Shown piece after piece: positions 1 to 8,398 of a DNA stretch of 64,000 nt. Positions within the stretch are counted from its first letter, which is position 1, and the number at the start of each line of letters is the position of its first letter. The DNA is taken from the NCBI RefSeq assembly GCF_018619435.1, contig NZ_JAHFZF010000011.1, positions 62,001 through 126,000 of the forward strand, read 5' to 3'. Source of the DNA: Rhodoferax sp. U11-2br. Its GTDB lineage: Bacteria; Pseudomonadota; Gammaproteobacteria; Burkholderiales; Burkholderiaceae_C. A program made the position numbers and the translations under genes. The notes beneath the pieces were generated by a model, which was not told the origin of the DNA, made no database searches, and saw nothing but the letters and a program-made list of their open reading frames with translations.

Positions 1-262
1 AGAGGTCCTTGAGGTCACGCTCCAGATCGGCGCGCAGCAGGCGCATCTGCATCGCGTGTTTGAGCAGCAGGCGCCCGGCCTGGGTGGCTTTGAGCGGGCG
101 GCTGCGCACAATCAGCACAGTGCCGACCTGCACCTCGAGGGAACGCAGACGCTGGGACACCGCCGACTGGGTGATTGACAAACGCACTGCCGCACGCTCA
201 AAACCACCCTCTTCCACAATGGCCGCGAGGCATTCCAGGGCAGCAGGATCAAAAGTACTCAT
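1..262 (-). CDS. argP: LysR-family regulator, ArgP/IciA-like (N-terminal part; gene runs off the window)
   Basis: Read on the minus strand from ATG at 262, the first 87 codons encode a winged helix-turn-helix. The segment FERAA-x5-ITQSAVSQR matches the start of ArgP (IciA), the LysR-type regulator that senses lysine and arginine and usually activates the argO exporter gene. The effector-binding domain lies outside the window. It is divergently placed to the D-amino-acid dehydrogenase gene, with 90 bp between the two start codons, so it could act on that gene. This pairing is an inference; ArgP more commonly neighbours argO. The family call (LysR) is secure and the ArgP subgroup is likely. Confidence 0.75.
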   Translation of the reverse strand, partial: MSTFDPAALECLAAIVEEGGFERAAVRLSITQSAVSQRLRSLEVQVGTVLIVRSRPLKATQAGRLLLKHAMQMRLLRADLERDLKDL

Positions 263-352
263 GGGGCATTAGTGAATAAGGGTTGCTAATGAATTCTGGA
301 TAAGTTTAATCCTGCCAAAAGCGGCCCATGATCTCGCGGACACTCTCGGCCC

Positions 353-1681
353 ATGAAAATCACAATCCTCGGCGCCGGCATCATCGGCATCAGCACCGCC
401 TGGCACCTGCTGGAACGCGGCCACCAAGTCACCGTCATCGACCGTCAGCCCGACGCCTCGATGGAGGCCAGTTTTGCCAATGCGGCACAAATCTCGGTCA
501 GTTATTGCGAGCCCTGGGCCAATCGGGACACCCCGATCAAAGCGCTGAAATGGATGCTCAGCAAGGAAGCGCCGCTGCTGTTTCGCCCGCGCCTGAGCTG
601 GCAACAATGGCGCTGGAGCCTGCTGTTCCTGAGCCAATGCCATGACCGTGCTTTTGAGCGCAATGTGCAACAACTCGTCTCCCTGGGCGCCTACAGCCAC
701 GCCGCGTTCAAGGATCTGGTGCAGACCACCGGCATCGAGTACCAACGCCTGGAAAAAGGCATTGCCCACTATTACACCGAGCAGAAGTCCTTTGACAGCG
801 CAGGCGAGGCCGCCGCGCTGATGGCCCGCTACGGTGTGGCACGCCGGGTGGTGGACCGCGCCGAGCTGCTGCGCATTGAACCCGCGCTGACCCCATTTGC
901 CGAGCAGATTGTGGGCGGCACCTACACCCCCAGCGACGAATCGGGAGATGCTTTTGTCTTCACCCAGGCCTTGGCCAAGCTCTGTGCGGCGCGGGGTGCC
1001 GAGTTTTTGTACAGCCACGACATCGTGGCCCTCAACAGCACCGGCGGCGCTATTGATTCTGTAACAATCAAGCCAGTATCCACGGGGGCCAAGGGCCACA
1101 AAGGCGCACAAAAAGCGCGCCAGATCAAAGCCGACCATGTGGTGGTGGCCTGCGGCGCCTACAGCGCACCGCTGCTGCGCACGGTGGGGGTGGACTTGCC
1201 GATCTACCCGGGCAAGGGTTACAGCGCAACCTTCAAGCTGCTGCGCCCGGAACAGGCGCCCCAGGTCTCGATGATTGATGACGCCAAGAAAATCGCCATG
1301 AGCCGCCTGGGCAACCAGTTGCGTGTGGCGGGCACCATCGAGGTCGGTGACTACGACCTGACCTTGGACTCGCCGGTGGCGCGTGCACGCTGCCGCATGT
1401 TGTCCAACCGCATTGAGCAGGTCATGCCCGGCGTGTGCGACACCCGCACACCCGAAGACGGTGGCGACCCGGCTTATTGGGCTGGTCTGCGCCCGGCCAC
1501 ACCCACCAACATCCCCTACATCGGCAAAACACCGGTGGGCAAGCTGTGGGTCAACGCCGGTCACGGCACCCTGGGCTGGACCCATGGCGCCGGTTCGGGC
1601 AAGGCGCTGGCCGAGCTGATCTGCGGTCAGCAGCCTGAGATGGCCTTCAACTGCTACGGTTTTCCGCGAAAAACCGCTTGA
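353..1681 (+). CDS. dadA: D-amino-acid dehydrogenase (DadA)
   Basis: The 442-residue protein opens with a dinucleotide-binding beta-alpha-beta fold (G7-A-G9-I-I-G12) followed by an acidic residue, as in FAD-dependent DAO-family oxidoreductases. The C-terminal GHGTLGWTHGAGSGKALAEL segment is typical of DadA, which deaminates D-amino acids, mainly D-alanine, to 2-oxo acids and passes electrons to the membrane quinone pool. Length agrees with the family (about 430). It is a single-gene unit: a hairpin terminator overlaps its stop codon. Alanine dehydrogenase further along the window could feed the same alanine/pyruvate metabolism. No frameshift seen. Confidence 0.93.
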   Translation: MKITILGAGIIGISTAWHLLERGHQVTVIDRQPDASMEASFANAAQISVSYCEPWANRDTPIKALKWMLSKEAPLLFRPRLSWQQWRWSLLFLSQCHDRAFERNVQQLVSLGAYSHAAFKDLVQTTGIEYQRLEKGIAHYYTEQKSFDSAGEAAALMARYGVARRVVDRAELLRIEPALTPFAEQIVGGTYTPSDESGDAFVFTQALAKLCAARGAEFLYSHDIVALNSTGGAIDSVTIKPVSTGAKGHKGAQKARQIKADHVVVACGAYSAPLLRTVGVDLPIYPGKGYSATFKLLRPEQAPQVSMIDDAKKIAMSRLGNQLRVAGTIEVGDYDLTLDSPVARARCRMLSNRIEQVMPGVCDTRTPEDGGDPAYWAGLRPATPTNIPYIGKTPVGKLWVNAGHGTLGWTHGAGSGKALAELICGQQPEMAFNCYGFPRKTA

Positions 1682-1693
1682 TAGCGGGTTTTT
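1669..1693 (+). terminator. Rho-independent terminator after dadA
   Basis: An inverted repeat of AAAAACCGCT and AGCGGGTTTTT with a TGAT loop overlaps the last codons and stop of dadA and ends in a T-run. There is one bulged G. It should end dadA transcription before the next small gene. Confidence 0.7.
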
Positions 1694-1759
1694 CCCAGCC
1701 TATTTGGGCTTTAGAAACCCAAAGGCTTGCGCAAAATGCGCGTCATGACCGGAGGTTCC

Positions 1760-2143
1760 ATGACGCTGCAATACCAACTCAAAGAAGGCAATTACCACCT
1801 GTATGACCTGAGCTCGCCCGCCAGCCGGGTCACAGGGGAACACCGCCTGCGCCTGAAGTCCGACACGGTGGCGATCGCGTTTGAGGCCAGCACCGGGGCC
1901 CTGCGCGAACACGGCAGCCCGAACCGCATCCACTCCTGGGCCAACAACACCCGTCGACGCCTGCGTGCCTCAGGGGCGCTAGACAAGGCCAACGACATCG
2001 TGGTGGTGTCGGGCCCGCTGCCGGTGGACGAGATCAACAAGTGCCTGAAGATCCAGGGGTATTGCCGCGACATGTTCACCCGCTTACATGAGTTGCCACA
2101 CGGCAAACGGGTGCAGCACAGCAGCGCCCACACCACCCACTGA
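1760..2143 (+). CDS. Small conserved-looking protein of unknown function
   Basis: A 127-residue cytoplasmic protein without a signal peptide or membrane segment. I chose the ATG at 1760 because a GGAGG ribosome site sits 4 bases upstream; an in-frame start at 1727 gives 138 residues but has no such site. The sequence has a basic middle (residues about 55-70, several Arg), a DIVVVSGPLP strand-turn, and a His-rich C-terminal tail. I do not recognise the family. It is separated from dadA by a terminator and is convergent with the permease gene, so neighbours give no clear functional hint. Confidence 0.6.
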   Translation: MTLQYQLKEGNYHLYDLSSPASRVTGEHRLRLKSDTVAIAFEASTGALREHGSPNRIHSWANNTRRRLRASGALDKANDIVVVSGPLPVDEINKCLKIQGYCRDMFTRLHELPHGKRVQHSSAHTTH

Positions 2144-2169
2144 GCCTGCTCCGTCCGCCAAAGCTGCGC

Positions 2170-3444
2170 TCAAGACAAGCGCAGCGTTAGCGCAATCACC
2201 CCCAGCGTTAACAACGTCACCGGCAGGCCAATGCGGGCGTGGTCGCGCCAGTTGATGCTGACGCCGCCTTTTTGCGCCAGGTCCACCATGATCAGGTTGG
2301 CAATGGAGCCGACCAGCAGCAGGTTGCCCGCAAAAGTGCTGACCAGCGCCAGCGTCACCCCAGCCTGCTGGCCTTGCAGATGTGGCAGCAGCAGCATCAC
2401 CGCGGGCACGTTGGACACCAGATTGGACAATCCCACCCCAGCCACAAACAGAGGCGCCGGGTGGCTCAGGTGCACACCTTGGGCTGCCAGCGCGGCCACC
2501 GCGTCAGTCGCCAATCCGGTCGAGGCGAACGCATGGTTGACCACAAACAGACCGGCAAACAACACCAGCAGTTCCCAGTCGACAAACCCCATCACATGGG
2601 AGGAATGGAAACGGCGGCTCATCAGCAACACCCCGGCGCCCACCAATGCCGCTACCTCGCGCGGCCAGTCGGTGAACAGAAACACGACCATCAAGGCACT
2701 GGCCACCAGCAGGCCTTTGAGCGTCTGCCAGCGGTCAAAAGCAAAGACGTCAGCGGCGTCCAGGTCGACCTCCACCCGGCTCAATGCCGGGCTGGGTGCC
2801 ACAGTCGACGTGGGAGTCGCAGCGGTGGGCACCCACACCAGCCAGGCCCACAACACACCCAGGCTCAGGCCCACCGGCAGCAGTGCCTGGCGCAGGTAGT
2901 CGCCAAAATGCAGGTGCATCAGCGAGCCAATCAGCATGTTTTGCGGGTTGCCGATCAGCGTGGCGGCCGAGCCGATGTTGGCGGCACAGGCCAGCCCGAC
3001 CAGAAACGGCACTGGCGCCAAACCCCGCTGAAGGCACAGTTGCAGCACCACCGGTGTCATCGCCAGGCAAATGATGTCATTCGAAAAAATCGCCGACAGC
3101 GCGCCCGACACGCCAATGATCGCGCCCAACAAGCCGGTGCGCCCGAGTGGCAGGGCCGCCACCCGGCGCGTCACCGCGGTGTAGAAGCCGCCCAGGCGCA
3201 TCTGCGCCGACAGCACCATGAACGAAAACAGCAGCAGCATGGTCGGCAGATCCACCACACGGGCCGCTTCTTCGGTGCTGATGGCGCCGATACCAATCAC
3301 CGCAATCGCCCCCAGCAAGGCAATGCCCGAGCGGTTGAGCTTGAGCCGTGGCAGGCCGCCGAGCACCATGCCCACGTAGACCGTGACAAAAATAGCCACG
3401 ATGGCACTGTTGAGGCCCTCCAGGTCATGCAAGATCGGGCTCAT
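2170..3444 (-). CDS. SLC13/ArsB-type anion permease
   Basis: A 424-residue polytopic membrane protein with roughly 10-12 hydrophobic segments. The NIGSAATLIGNPQN motif near residues 160-173 is characteristic of the ion-transporter superfamily that includes CitM, ArsB and SLC13 carriers. The family moves di- or tricarboxylates, arsenite or other anions across the inner membrane; the substrate cannot be read from the sequence. A GAGG site lies 8 bases before the ATG. It forms no obvious operon: the downstream gene is convergent, and the dispersed repeat at 3479-3524 separates it from the LysR gene. Confidence 0.85.
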   Translation of the reverse strand: MSPILHDLEGLNSAIVAIFVTVYVGMVLGGLPRLKLNRSGIALLGAIAVIGIGAISTEEAARVVDLPTMLLLFSFMVLSAQMRLGGFYTAVTRRVAALPLGRTGLLGAIIGVSGALSAIFSNDIICLAMTPVVLQLCLQRGLAPVPFLVGLACAANIGSAATLIGNPQNMLIGSLMHLHFGDYLRQALLPVGLSLGVLWAWLVWVPTAATPTSTVAPSPALSRVEVDLDAADVFAFDRWQTLKGLLVASALMVVFLFTDWPREVAALVGAGVLLMSRRFHSSHVMGFVDWELLVLFAGLFVVNHAFASTGLATDAVAALAAQGVHLSHPAPLFVAGVGLSNLVSNVPAVMLLLPHLQGQQAGVTLALVSTFAGNLLLVGSIANLIMVDLAQKGGVSINWRDHARIGLPVTLLTLGVIALTLRLS

Positions 3445-3478
3445 GGTGTGGCCTCTTGGGGCGCAAAAACTACGCTTT

Positions 3479-3524
3479 TTTGATAGCTACTCGCCCTTTT
3501 TACATAAGGGCTAGAGGCATAAAT
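3479..3524. repeat. Copy 1 of a dispersed palindromic repeat
   Basis: The intergenic sequence contains TGATAGCTACTCGCCC, then a spacer, then ATAAGGGCTAGAGGC. Related copies lie at 5979-6022, 53195-53237 and 63684-63743. The core is a short inverted repeat (GCCCTT / AAGGGC) after a GATAGCTA box and before TAGAGGC. It resembles small REP-like elements I associate with Comamonadaceae genomes. Confidence 0.65.
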
Positions 3525-3535
3525 CTTATAAAACA

Positions 3536-4489
3536 TCATGCTGCAAGCGTAGCACGGCCCGCCGCATGCGCCTGGTGCAGGCAGGCTTGAAACGCCAACG
3601 TGACCCGCGCGGCCTGCGGTGAGGCGCGGACAATGCCAAAAAAACTGCAGCGGTAGTTGAACACGCTTGGCTGGACCGCCCGTAGCCGCCCCTGGCGCAC
3701 AAAACTCTCGGCATAGTGGTCGGGTAAAAAGCCCAGGTAACGGCCCGACAGGATCAGCGTGGCAATCGACTCCTGGTCATACCCCGTGGCTTGGCGGGTG
3801 AGCTGCACCTTCTGAGCCAGCTCCATGTTGGGTGAGTGGTAGCCCAGCCCGGCAAAGGCATGTGCGTGTAATGCCGCCCAGTCACCCGGCTGCTGCGCGG
3901 CGTCCGCCCCAAAAAGCGGGTGTGTGAGGCCGCAGTACAAGTACATGGTTTCGCTGAACAACTCGTCGTACACCAGCGCGCCAGAGGTACGGTGGCCCGG
4001 CACCACCCCGACCTGGAACTGGCCATCGATCACACCGCGCTCGATCACATTGAGCGGCGCCACATGCAGGTGCAGGCTGACGCCCGGCGCCTGCGCCTGA
4101 AACAGCGCAATCGCCTCGCCAATAAACGCCTCTGGGTTGCTGGCAGTTTTGTCAAACACCGCCAGGTGCAACTCACCGCCCATGCGCTGGTGGATTTCGT
4201 CGACCCGGCTGCGAAACGCGTCGACACCGGCCAGCAGGCGCAGGGTCTCGGCATAAATCTGCTCGCCTTCGGGTGTCAATGCAAAACCGGCGCGGCCACG
4301 TCGGCACAGGGTCAGGCCCAGGCGGGTTTCCAGGTCCTTGATGTGGCGGCTTACCGTGCTGGTGCCGATGTTGAGTTCCAGCTCGGCCGCTGCCATGCCG
4401 CCGCAGTCGACCACGGTCTTGAACACCCGCAGCAGGCGGATGTCCATGTCGCTCAACTGGCCCAGGGCGGCGCGGGTATTTACTTGCAT
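3536..4489 (-). CDS. LysR-family transcriptional regulator
   Basis: A 317-residue protein with an N-terminal winged helix-turn-helix (residues about 15-75; LLRVFKTVVDCGGMAAAELEL, then TSTVSRHIKDLE) and a C-terminal periplasmic-binding-like effector domain. ATG 4489 is the annotated start; the internal Met before DIRLLRVF is an alternative nearer the family consensus. It is divergent from the omega-amino-acid aminotransferase gene with 125 bp between them, the usual arrangement when a LysR protein controls its neighbour. Control of the bauA-mmsA pair is therefore inferred. Effector unknown. Confidence 0.88.
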   Translation of the reverse strand: MQVNTRAALGQLSDMDIRLLRVFKTVVDCGGMAAAELELNIGTSTVSRHIKDLETRLGLTLCRRGRAGFALTPEGEQIYAETLRLLAGVDAFRSRVDEIHQRMGGELHLAVFDKTASNPEAFIGEAIALFQAQAPGVSLHLHVAPLNVIERGVIDGQFQVGVVPGHRTSGALVYDELFSETMYLYCGLTHPLFGADAAQQPGDWAALHAHAFAGLGYHSPNMELAQKVQLTRQATGYDQESIATLILSGRYLGFLPDHYAESFVRQGRLRAVQPSVFNYRCSFFGIVRASPQAARVTLAFQACLHQAHAAGRATLAA

Positions 4490-4614
4490 AGATTTGCAAC
4501 CAAGCAGTGATAGTTAAGCAATCATAAGAGTAAGGCACTGCGCACAATCCTTGCTTTATTTCTGTTGCCACGCCTCACCAAGCACCAAAACACGCACAAC
4601 CACAAGGAATCACC

Positions 4615-5964
4615 ATGGACCTGACCGACAGCAAAGCTCTGGCTCAACCACGACTGGACGCCGCCTGGCTCGACGCGCACTGGATGCCGTTCACCGCCAA
4701 CCGCAACTTCAAGGCGGCGCCGCGCATGATCACCCGCGCCGAAGGTTGTTATTACTTTGACAGCGACGGTCGCAAGATTTTTGACGGTCTGTCGGGCCTG
4801 TGGTGCTCCGGCCTTGGCCATGGCCGCGCCGAGATTGTGGAAGCCGCGCGCAACCAACTGGCCACGCTGGACTACTCACCCGCCTTCCAGTTTGGCCACC
4901 CGCTGTCGTTTGCCCTGGCCAACAAACTCAAGGAACTCACGCCTGACGGGCTGGACTACGCGTTTTTCACCGGCTCCGGCTCCGAATCGGCCGACACCTC
5001 GCTCAAACTGGCGCGTGCTTACTGGCGCGCCAAGGGTCAAAGCAGCAAAAGCCTGCTGATTGGCCGCGAAAAGGGTTACCACGGCGTCAACTTTGGCGGC
5101 ATTTCGGTCGGTGGTATTGGCGGCAACCGCAAGACCTTTGGCCAGGGCATTGCGGCGGACCACCTGCCCCACACCCAGCCACCCGTTGGCTCGTTTTTCA
5201 AGGGTTGTCCGGAGCAAGGCGCTGACCTGGCCGACGACCTGCTCAAGCTGATAACCCTGCATGACGCGTCCAACATCGCCGCTGTCATCGTCGAGCCGAT
5301 GTCGGGCTCGGCCGGTGTGGTGGTGCCGCCCAAGGGTTACCTCAAACGCCTGCGCGAGATCTGCACCGCCAACAATATCCTGCTGATATTTGACGAAGTG
5401 ATCACCGGTTTTGGCCGCCTGGGTGCCTACACCGGCGCCGAGTACTTTGGCGTGACACCCGACATCCTGAACGCCGCCAAACAGATCACCAACGGCGCCC
5501 AGCCGCTGGGTGTGGTGATGGCCAGCAAGGAAATCTACGACACCTTCATGGCCGCTGGCGGCCCGGAGTACATGCTCGAATTTGCCCATGGTTACACCTA
5601 CTCGGCACACCCGGTGCCCTGCGCGGTAGGCCTGGCCACCCTGGACATCCTGGTGCGCGAGAACATGATTGACCGTGTGAAGTCGCTGGCACCACATTTT
5701 GAAAATGCCGTGCACAGCCTGCGCAGCGCCAAACACGTGGCCGACATCCGCAACCTGGGCTTGGCTGCAGGTTTCACCATCGCGTCCTTGCCCGGTGAAC
5801 CCGCCAAGCGGCCTTACGAGGTGGCGATGGCGATGCTCAAGAAGGGTTTTTACGTGCGTTACGGCGGCGATACCATCCAACTGGCACCCCCCTTCATCAG
5901 CACGCCCGAGCAGATCGACAGCCTGGTCAATGCACTCGGTGAATGCCTCAACGCCACTGCTTGA
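4615..5964 (+). CDS. bauA: Omega-amino acid (beta-alanine):pyruvate aminotransferase
   Basis: A 449-residue class III, PLP-dependent aminotransferase. The FDEVITGFGR motif carries the PLP-binding Asp260, and the Schiff-base lysine is Lys289 in NAAKQITNG. The N-terminus (HWMPFTANRNFK, then LSGLWCSGLGH) matches the beta-alanine:pyruvate subgroup, which converts beta-alanine and pyruvate to malonate semialdehyde and alanine. An AAGGA site lies before the ATG. It is followed 78 bp later by a CoA-acylating semialdehyde dehydrogenase that would take the product on to acetyl-CoA, so the two form a pathway unit. A LysR gene diverges upstream. Confidence 0.9.
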   Translation: MDLTDSKALAQPRLDAAWLDAHWMPFTANRNFKAAPRMITRAEGCYYFDSDGRKIFDGLSGLWCSGLGHGRAEIVEAARNQLATLDYSPAFQFGHPLSFALANKLKELTPDGLDYAFFTGSGSESADTSLKLARAYWRAKGQSSKSLLIGREKGYHGVNFGGISVGGIGGNRKTFGQGIAADHLPHTQPPVGSFFKGCPEQGADLADDLLKLITLHDASNIAAVIVEPMSGSAGVVVPPKGYLKRLREICTANNILLIFDEVITGFGRLGAYTGAEYFGVTPDILNAAKQITNGAQPLGVVMASKEIYDTFMAAGGPEYMLEFAHGYTYSAHPVPCAVGLATLDILVRENMIDRVKSLAPHFENAVHSLRSAKHVADIRNLGLAAGFTIASLPGEPAKRPYEVAMAMLKKGFYVRYGGDTIQLAPPFISTPEQIDSLVNALGECLNATA

Positions 5965-5978
5965 GCTTGTTACATTTC

Positions 5979-6022
5979 TGATAGCTGGCAGTCCTTATTA
6001 AATGAGGGCTACAGCCTGTTTT
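5979..6022. repeat. Copy 2 of the dispersed palindromic repeat (divergent copy)
   Basis: TGATAGCTGGCAGTCCTT, a short AT spacer, then ATGAGGGCTACAGCC lie between the aminotransferase and dehydrogenase genes. It matches the copies at 3479, 53195 and 63684 with several substitutions. Confidence 0.55.
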
Positions 6023-6042
6023 CTCATTATTTTGCATACAAC

Positions 6043-7551
6043 ATGACCAAATCCCTCCCCACCATTCAGCACTTGATCAACGGCCAGTTGGTTTCAGGCG
6101 GCAGCCGCAGCGCCGACGTGTTCAACCCCGCCACCGGGCAGGTTGAAAAGCAGGTGTTGCTGGCCGACAAACTCACCGTGGAGCAGGCGATTGCCAGCGC
6201 GCAGGCGGCTTTCCCGGCCTGGCGCAACACACCTCCGCTCAAACGCGCGCGCGTCATGAGCAAGCTCAAAGAACTGCTGGAGCAACACGCCGACGAACTC
6301 TGCGCCCTGATCACCGCCGAGCACGGCAAGGTGCTAAGCGACGCCTTTGGTGAGTTGCAACGCGGCATCGAAAACGTCGAATACGCGTCTTATGCGCCCG
6401 AATTACTCAAGGGTGAACACAGCAAAAACGTTGGTCCTGCCATCGACAGCTGGAGCGAGTTCCAGGCATTGGGTGTCACCGCTGGCATCACCCCGTTCAA
6501 TTTCCCGGCCATGGTGCCGCTGTGGATGTGGCCGCTGGCAGTGGCCTGCGGCAACACCTTTGTGCTCAAACCCTCCGAGCGCGACCCCAGCTCGACCCTG
6601 CGCGTGGCCGAACTGGCGTTACAAGCCGGTCTGCCGCCGGGTGTGCTCAACGTGGTTCACGGTGACAAGGAAGCGGTGGACACCTTGCTGCAAGACCCAC
6701 GTGTCAAGGCGGTGAGTTTTGTGGGCTCCACACCGATTGCCGAATACATCTATTCTGAGGGCTGCAAACACGGCAAACGGGTGCAGGCACTGGGCGGTGC
6801 CAAAAACCACGCGGTGTTGATGCCCGACGCCGACATCGGCAATGCGGTCAACGCCCTCATGGGGGCTGCTTTTGGCTCCTGTGGTGAGCGTTGTATGGCG
6901 ATCCCGCTCGTGGTGGCCGTGGGTGACGATACGGCTGAGGCAGTGATAGCAGGTCTGAAGACCGAGATCGCCAAGATGAAAGTTGGCCCCGGCTCCGACG
7001 CCAGCAGCGACATGGGTCCGCTGGTGACCAGGACGCACTTCGAGAAGGTGACAGCCTATGTGAACCAGGGTGTCAAAGAAGGCGCTACCCTGCTTGTGGA
7101 TGGCCGTGGCGTTCAAGTGGCGGGTCATGCCGCTGGTTACTTTATGGGCCCCTGCCTGTTTGACAACGTCAAACCCGGCATGACCATTTACCAGGAAGAA
7201 ATATTTGGACCGGTGCTCGGTGTGGTACGCGTGAAGTCCCTGCAGGACGCCATGGACCTGATCGACGCCCACGAGTACGGCAACGGCACCTGCATCTTCA
7301 CCCGCGACGGTGAAGCCGCGCGTTATTTCACCGACAACATCCAGGTCGGCATGGTGGGGGTGAATGTGCCGCTGCCGGTGCCGGTGGCTTACCACTCGTT
7401 TGGCGGCTGGAAACGCAGCCTGTTTGGTGATTTACACGCCTACGGCCCGGACGCGGTGCGCTTCTATACCAAACGCAAGACCATCACCCAGCGCTGGCCC
7501 AGCGCCGGGGTACGTGAAGGCACGGTATTCAGCTTCCCGAGCAGCCGATAG
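6043..7551 (+). CDS. mmsA: CoA-acylating methylmalonate-semialdehyde dehydrogenase
   Basis: A 502-residue aldehyde dehydrogenase. The GSCGERCMAIP segment places the catalytic cysteine at Cys284, and the ITPFNFPAMVPLWMWP and GGAKNHAVLMPDAD motifs are diagnostic of the MmsA/IolA branch. These enzymes convert methylmalonate or malonate semialdehyde plus CoA and NAD to propionyl- or acetyl-CoA, releasing CO2. It follows the beta-alanine aminotransferase gene and fits as the second step of beta-alanine degradation, with valine catabolism possible. No obvious ribosome site is seen before the ATG. Length is normal for the family. Confidence 0.93.
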   Translation: MTKSLPTIQHLINGQLVSGGSRSADVFNPATGQVEKQVLLADKLTVEQAIASAQAAFPAWRNTPPLKRARVMSKLKELLEQHADELCALITAEHGKVLSDAFGELQRGIENVEYASYAPELLKGEHSKNVGPAIDSWSEFQALGVTAGITPFNFPAMVPLWMWPLAVACGNTFVLKPSERDPSSTLRVAELALQAGLPPGVLNVVHGDKEAVDTLLQDPRVKAVSFVGSTPIAEYIYSEGCKHGKRVQALGGAKNHAVLMPDADIGNAVNALMGAAFGSCGERCMAIPLVVAVGDDTAEAVIAGLKTEIAKMKVGPGSDASSDMGPLVTRTHFEKVTAYVNQGVKEGATLLVDGRGVQVAGHAAGYFMGPCLFDNVKPGMTIYQEEIFGPVLGVVRVKSLQDAMDLIDAHEYGNGTCIFTRDGEAARYFTDNIQVGMVGVNVPLPVPVAYHSFGGWKRSLFGDLHAYGPDAVRFYTKRKTITQRWPSAGVREGTVFSFPSSR

Positions 7552-7660
7552 TTTCTGCTTGCCTCACTGGCGCCGGTTAGGGTAATAATTGGCGTCAGGC
7601 ACCTGAGGGTGCAATCTTTCAACAGCTTGGCTCACGCGGCCGAAGGATGCAGGGCAAGAC

Positions 7661-8398
7661 ATGAGCGACAAAGAGCCAGACAACACACCGTTTCAGGGGC
7701 CGGTGGCCTTGCTGACCCGGGTGGAAAAAACCTACCACATGGACTCGGTAAGTGTGCCGGTGATCAAGGGTGTCGACATTTTGGTGCGCCCGGCCTGCTT
7801 CACCGTGTTACTCGGGCCGTCGGGCAGCGGCAAGACCACATTACTCAACATGTTTGGTTGTATCGACAAGCCGGATGCTGGTGAAGTCATGGTGGCCGGT
7901 TGCAAGGTGGGCGAACTGTCTGACGACGACTTGTCAGACTTTCGCGCCAAGAACATCGGCTTCATCTTCCAGAACTTCAACCTGCTGCCGGTGCTGAGCG
8001 CCTACGAAAACATCGAGTACCCGCTGCTGCTGACCGGCGCCACGGCCAAGACCCGCGCCGACCGCGTGCCCAAACTGCTCGAAGCTGTCGGTCTGGCCGA
8101 CAAGGCGCACCACCTGCCCGGCCAGCTCTCGGGTGGGCAGCGCCAGCGTGTGGCCATTGCCCGCGCCCTGGTCCGCAAACCCAAACTGGTGATCGCCGAT
8201 GAACCCACTGCCAACCTCGACAGCGAAACTGGCGCGGCCATCCTTAGCCTGATGCGCCGCATGGTGGACCGCTTCAAGATCTCGTTCATCTTTTCGTCGC
8301 ATGACTCCGACGTAATCAGTGCCGCCGATGACACGATCTTCTTGAAGGATGGTCGTATCCGCGGCATCAAACGCAAAGACATGGAGACTTCGACATGA
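7661..8398 (+). CDS. ABC transporter ATP-binding protein, LolD/MacB class
   Basis: A 245-residue nucleotide-binding subunit with Walker A GPSGSGKTT (residues 52-60), signature LSGGQRQR and Walker B LVIADEPTANLDS. The proportions are those of the LolD/MacB/FtsE group, which powers membrane-anchored permeases acting on lipoproteins or periplasmic substrates. It overlaps the permease gene by four bases (ATGA), so the two are co-translated. A LolA-like gene and a barrel gene at 61.6-63.7 kb look like lost operon partners. Substrate unknown. Confidence 0.9.
   Translation: MSDKEPDNTPFQGPVALLTRVEKTYHMDSVSVPVIKGVDILVRPACFTVLLGPSGSGKTTLLNMFGCIDKPDAGEVMVAGCKVGELSDDDLSDFRAKNIGFIFQNFNLLPVLSAYENIEYPLLLTGATAKTRADRVPKLLEAVGLADKAHHLPGQLSGGQRQRVAIARALVRKPKLVIADEPTANLDSETGAAILSLMRRMVDRFKISFIFSSHDSDVISAADDTIFLKDGRIRGIKRKDMETST

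Noticed and set aside
269..1585. Long minus-strand open frame (about 438 codons) opposite dadA
   Set aside because: The sense strand encodes a complete DadA with all family motifs. Antisense frames without stops are common opposite GC-rich genes and the translated product has no recognisable domain.
2239..3483. Plus-strand frame of about 414 codons opposite the permease gene
   Set aside because: Rich in Gln, His and Arg with no domain, as expected from reading a hydrophobic membrane gene in reverse. The permease on the other strand has a clear signature.
4876..5880. Minus-strand frame of 334 codons opposite the aminotransferase gene
   Set aside because: Explained by the aminotransferase on the plus strand, which has all active-site motifs.
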